DNA of 64,000 nucleotides from Trichoplusia ni (taxonomy: Eukaryota > Arthropoda > Insecta > Lepidoptera > Noctuidae): contig NC_039488.1 in assembly GCF_003590095.1 (NCBI RefSeq), forward strand, positions 3,038,001 to 3,102,000. The letters are read 5' to 3'. The notes under the pieces were generated by a model that worked only from the letters and a program-made list of their open reading frames with translations, was not told the DNA's origin and ran no database searches. Shown in pieces: positions 61,359 through 64,000 of this stretch; position 1 is the stretch's first letter; each line of letters starts with the position of its first letter. A program made the translations under genes and the position numbers.

Positions 61359-64000
61359 ATTATTTTTTGCAAAAAGTTGGACTCGAAGGGGTTTTATTTC
61401 AAACTCATGTTAAACCAGTGCACCATTTAATCTTTGAAATTCATCTGAAGATGGTTTCGTAGCATTTTAGAAATACCAGTTTAAAATAAATGCTCGAAAA
61501 TAAACATGCCATATAGGTTTTGCATTTTCAAAAACACGACTGTTATCTGAAGGAAATCCCATATTTATAAAATTATTGCTGTCAGAAATGTATTTATATG
61601 CTTGTATTCCTTATAAATAAAATTTCCTTATAACCGTTTTTACGGGGGATGCAGTATGTAATAATGTCTATTTGCCAAACAATGTTTTACAATTCCTTAA
61701 ACTCTGTTAATATAATTATAGGTTTACAAAGACAGTTAAAGCTGCGTTTATAAATGTCACTAATCAATAATATTGTATGTTCTTGTTGCATTTTATGTAT
61801 GTTGGCAGCACGCACGAGGCGTTCCAAGTTTGCATTTGCATACTTTTATTTTGTGTGACCGTGAACTGACCGTGAATCGGCGTCATGGTGACCTTAGCTT
61901 CACAATTCGCTCACATAGCGTTAGGCAATGCTGACGTCACATCACACCACCTCATAACTAACCATAATTAAAATGGTTATTCCACTTATCGTAGAGGAAA
62001 AATTAATCTTGTTGTATAACCGCAAGTTCATATTTGCGTTATATTACCATAGAAGTTAGTTTTGTTCGGTGTGCTTAATTTGATTGTAATTAATGATGTA
62101 AGTTAAGATTTAAAAGGACCTGTTCGTCTAATAACTGAAATCATTAATCCAGATAGCCTACTGTGTAATTGTATTAGTTGTTGGTTACGTGTAAACACTG
62201 ACGTATGAACATTTTGTTCACCTTGATACTCGTATCGTACCACCTTTACCTACGTATATATCTGTTACATTCACTTTTCAATATAAAAATATCAAGCGCC
62301 TAGTGAACGAGAAAAAAATCACTTGTATTAAACTGAATAAAAGCTAGGGACTTCGTCAAACAACAGCGCGCCACGATGTGCTAGCCGAATAATAGGGCCC
62401 GGGAATGGGACTCTGTAATAAAAGAAATGATTTATAGAGGTGTCAAAATGATACGGGTTTTTATATCAAGAGATCCGAATACACAAAAATATTTCTTACT
62501 ATTTGTTTTATTAAAAACCTGGGTGCATCATGGCATAAATTATGACAAAATTAATAACGAAAAAGTTATGACGGATAACTAGAAAAAAAGAAAAAGATAA
62601 TGTGAATAGCATGCCTGAAATGACCGTTGTCCGCGCATGTCTAATTTGAAACAATTTTATTTAAGTACAAAGCATTTTAAAATGATTAGATCATATACTT
62701 CTTGGAGGTCCAACTTCGTGACTCTTGGTATTTTATGGTAATTGAATAAAATTGAATGCTTAACGTTAAATTGACCGATTCTTAATAAAATCGTGTTTTA
62801 CGCCAATATTCTCGATCTTAATATGGTCTTCTTAGTGTAACTAGGGAATACCGTTTGTTTGTTTAGTGTTATCGGGCAGTGCCAAGTTTGTTTCGCAAGC
62901 AGACCACACCTTTCTTTCGAGTTTCGTATCAATATTGGTCCCGGTGGCCTGACATCGTATTATATTATTTGCGTTGGTCACGTACACACTAACTTGCGTC
63001 ATTTGTCTTTTTTTCTACATTATTTTGCCACAAAATATGTCTGCATCGCCCGAGTGTCTTCGGCGAATGTGGAGGCCACTCACCTTTACAAGGCCGCCCA
63101 AAATATAATGTCTATAAAGAATTATGTATAGTTTCTTGGCAGATAAAACCCACTACTATAATAATACGCCAGCAGGAATGCGTTTAAAACATTATGATGA
63201 TAGTACTATATTCAAAGGGATCATTTATTAGTCATTGTTCAAAACGCGGCTTTTTTATATTGATGAAATAGGTCTGTTTTTGTTTTACTTTTGTGATTTC
63301 ACGCTAGACACCTACATACATGGACTCATGAATTTGATCGACTGATGTTACGGGTAACCGGGGGCGGGGACCAAAATCGCTGTAAGGCCATATAAAACCC
63401 GAATAATATTAATCATTCGGCATATTTTCTAGATAGTGGAAATAATGTTGTAAATAGTCGATCGTTAGTAATCTAATCTTTTCGATTAAAACCACTTTAC
63501 AATTGCAAGGTTTTTGCCGGAACCGCTAATAAATTCAACCGTTCAAAGTATTAATTTCTTTAAAAATGATACGGTACAACCATTTTCTTTCAGCAAGCCA
63601 TGTAACTTCTTGGAAAAAGGCGGTTACTTTTATGCCACGCTATATTCCCATAAAGTTTCATTTCAATGATTAACTTTAGTGTGCAGTAAACATAGTCAGA
63701 AATAAGGGTCAGGCATAGTACCTATGTCACGCCACTTGACTATGTAGGTATCAATTGAACTATAGCATGTCTAATGACGCATGCATCAGCGTTATCGGGC
63801 TTAATTACGTATTAACAACACTTTTTGACTCAGCTGATTTAGTATCTGTTTACTAAACAAGAAGCAGTGTTTTTCCTAACAAATCTGATGAAATAAACAC
63901 GTTCAAAAGATGACTTGTAGATTTGTGAATGCGTGACCATGCCTGCCCTTAGCGAAGAGTTCTAACAAATCGTGCTATAATTATACAGAGATAAACAACG

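Larger units (their letters stand above)
48654..64000 (+). other. Long first intron (or intron plus intergenic DNA)
   Basis: I saw no coding exon with a recognisable product. Content is AT-rich unique sequence with repeats, listed separately. Open frames of 60-90 codons occur at about chance level. That it is all one intron is inferred from the lack of a second spinster exon; nested genes with short exons cannot be excluded. Confidence 0.45.

Noticed and set aside
60541..61462. A duplicated small protein beginning MASMRSQNFLRW on both strands
   Set aside because: The shared translation comes from the 188-bp inverted repeat; the frames diverge outside the arms and have no other support.
62859..63131. 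90-codon plus-strand frame (contains SANVEATHLYKAAQN)
   Set aside because: No family resemblance, no splice context, and an AT-rich region where such lengths occur by chance.

Overview
The window is nuclear DNA of a moth or butterfly. Genes are split by short GT-AG introns, the sequence is AT-rich, and many repeats look like families common in Lepidoptera. Placement near noctuids is inferred from remembered repeat families, not from a search. All exon models below were built by hand from splice sites, reading phase and family similarity.

Layout, left to right: (1) the 3' end of an unrecognised multi-pass membrane protein (+, 19-1733); (2) polynucleotide kinase 3'-phosphatase PNKP (-, 3278-6220); (3) acetyl-CoA transporter SLC33A1 (+, 6781-13221), divergent from PNKP; (4) a cationic amino acid transporter of the SLC7/slimfast type (-, 15944-18931); (5) about 8 kb with no gene that I can support; (6) a LAP-family LRR protein of the Erbin/Lap1 type in one 913-codon ORF (-, 27078-29819); (7) centriole cartwheel protein SAS-6 (-, 30741-34274), divergent from RPA2 (+, 34784-36475), which converges on MESD/boca (-, 36890-38086).

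A 1000-base run of N (38244-39243) follows. Beyond it the same locus appears again. First come SAS-6 exons 7-12 in inverted orientation (39244-40876), then about 2.4 kb of PIF/Harbinger-like transposon sequence (40905-43345), then a cut-off SAS-6 exon 2 and exon 1, a full RPA2 and a full MESD (43346-47683). The copies differ by only a few bases that I could see. The simplest reading is that two haplotypes of one locus were scaffolded end to end, the second carrying a transposon-associated inversion that breaks SAS-6. A real, very recent duplication is the alternative.

The last 16 kb holds exon 1 of a spinster-type lysosomal transporter (+, 48449-48653) and what seems to be its long first intron, with several repeats, including a perfect 188-bp inverted repeat. 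No prokaryotic-style system, CRISPR array or convincing tRNA or rRNA gene was seen. The strongest items for follow-up are the SAS-6 rearrangement, a possible UGA-C readthrough extension in the first gene, and the long perfect inverted repeat.
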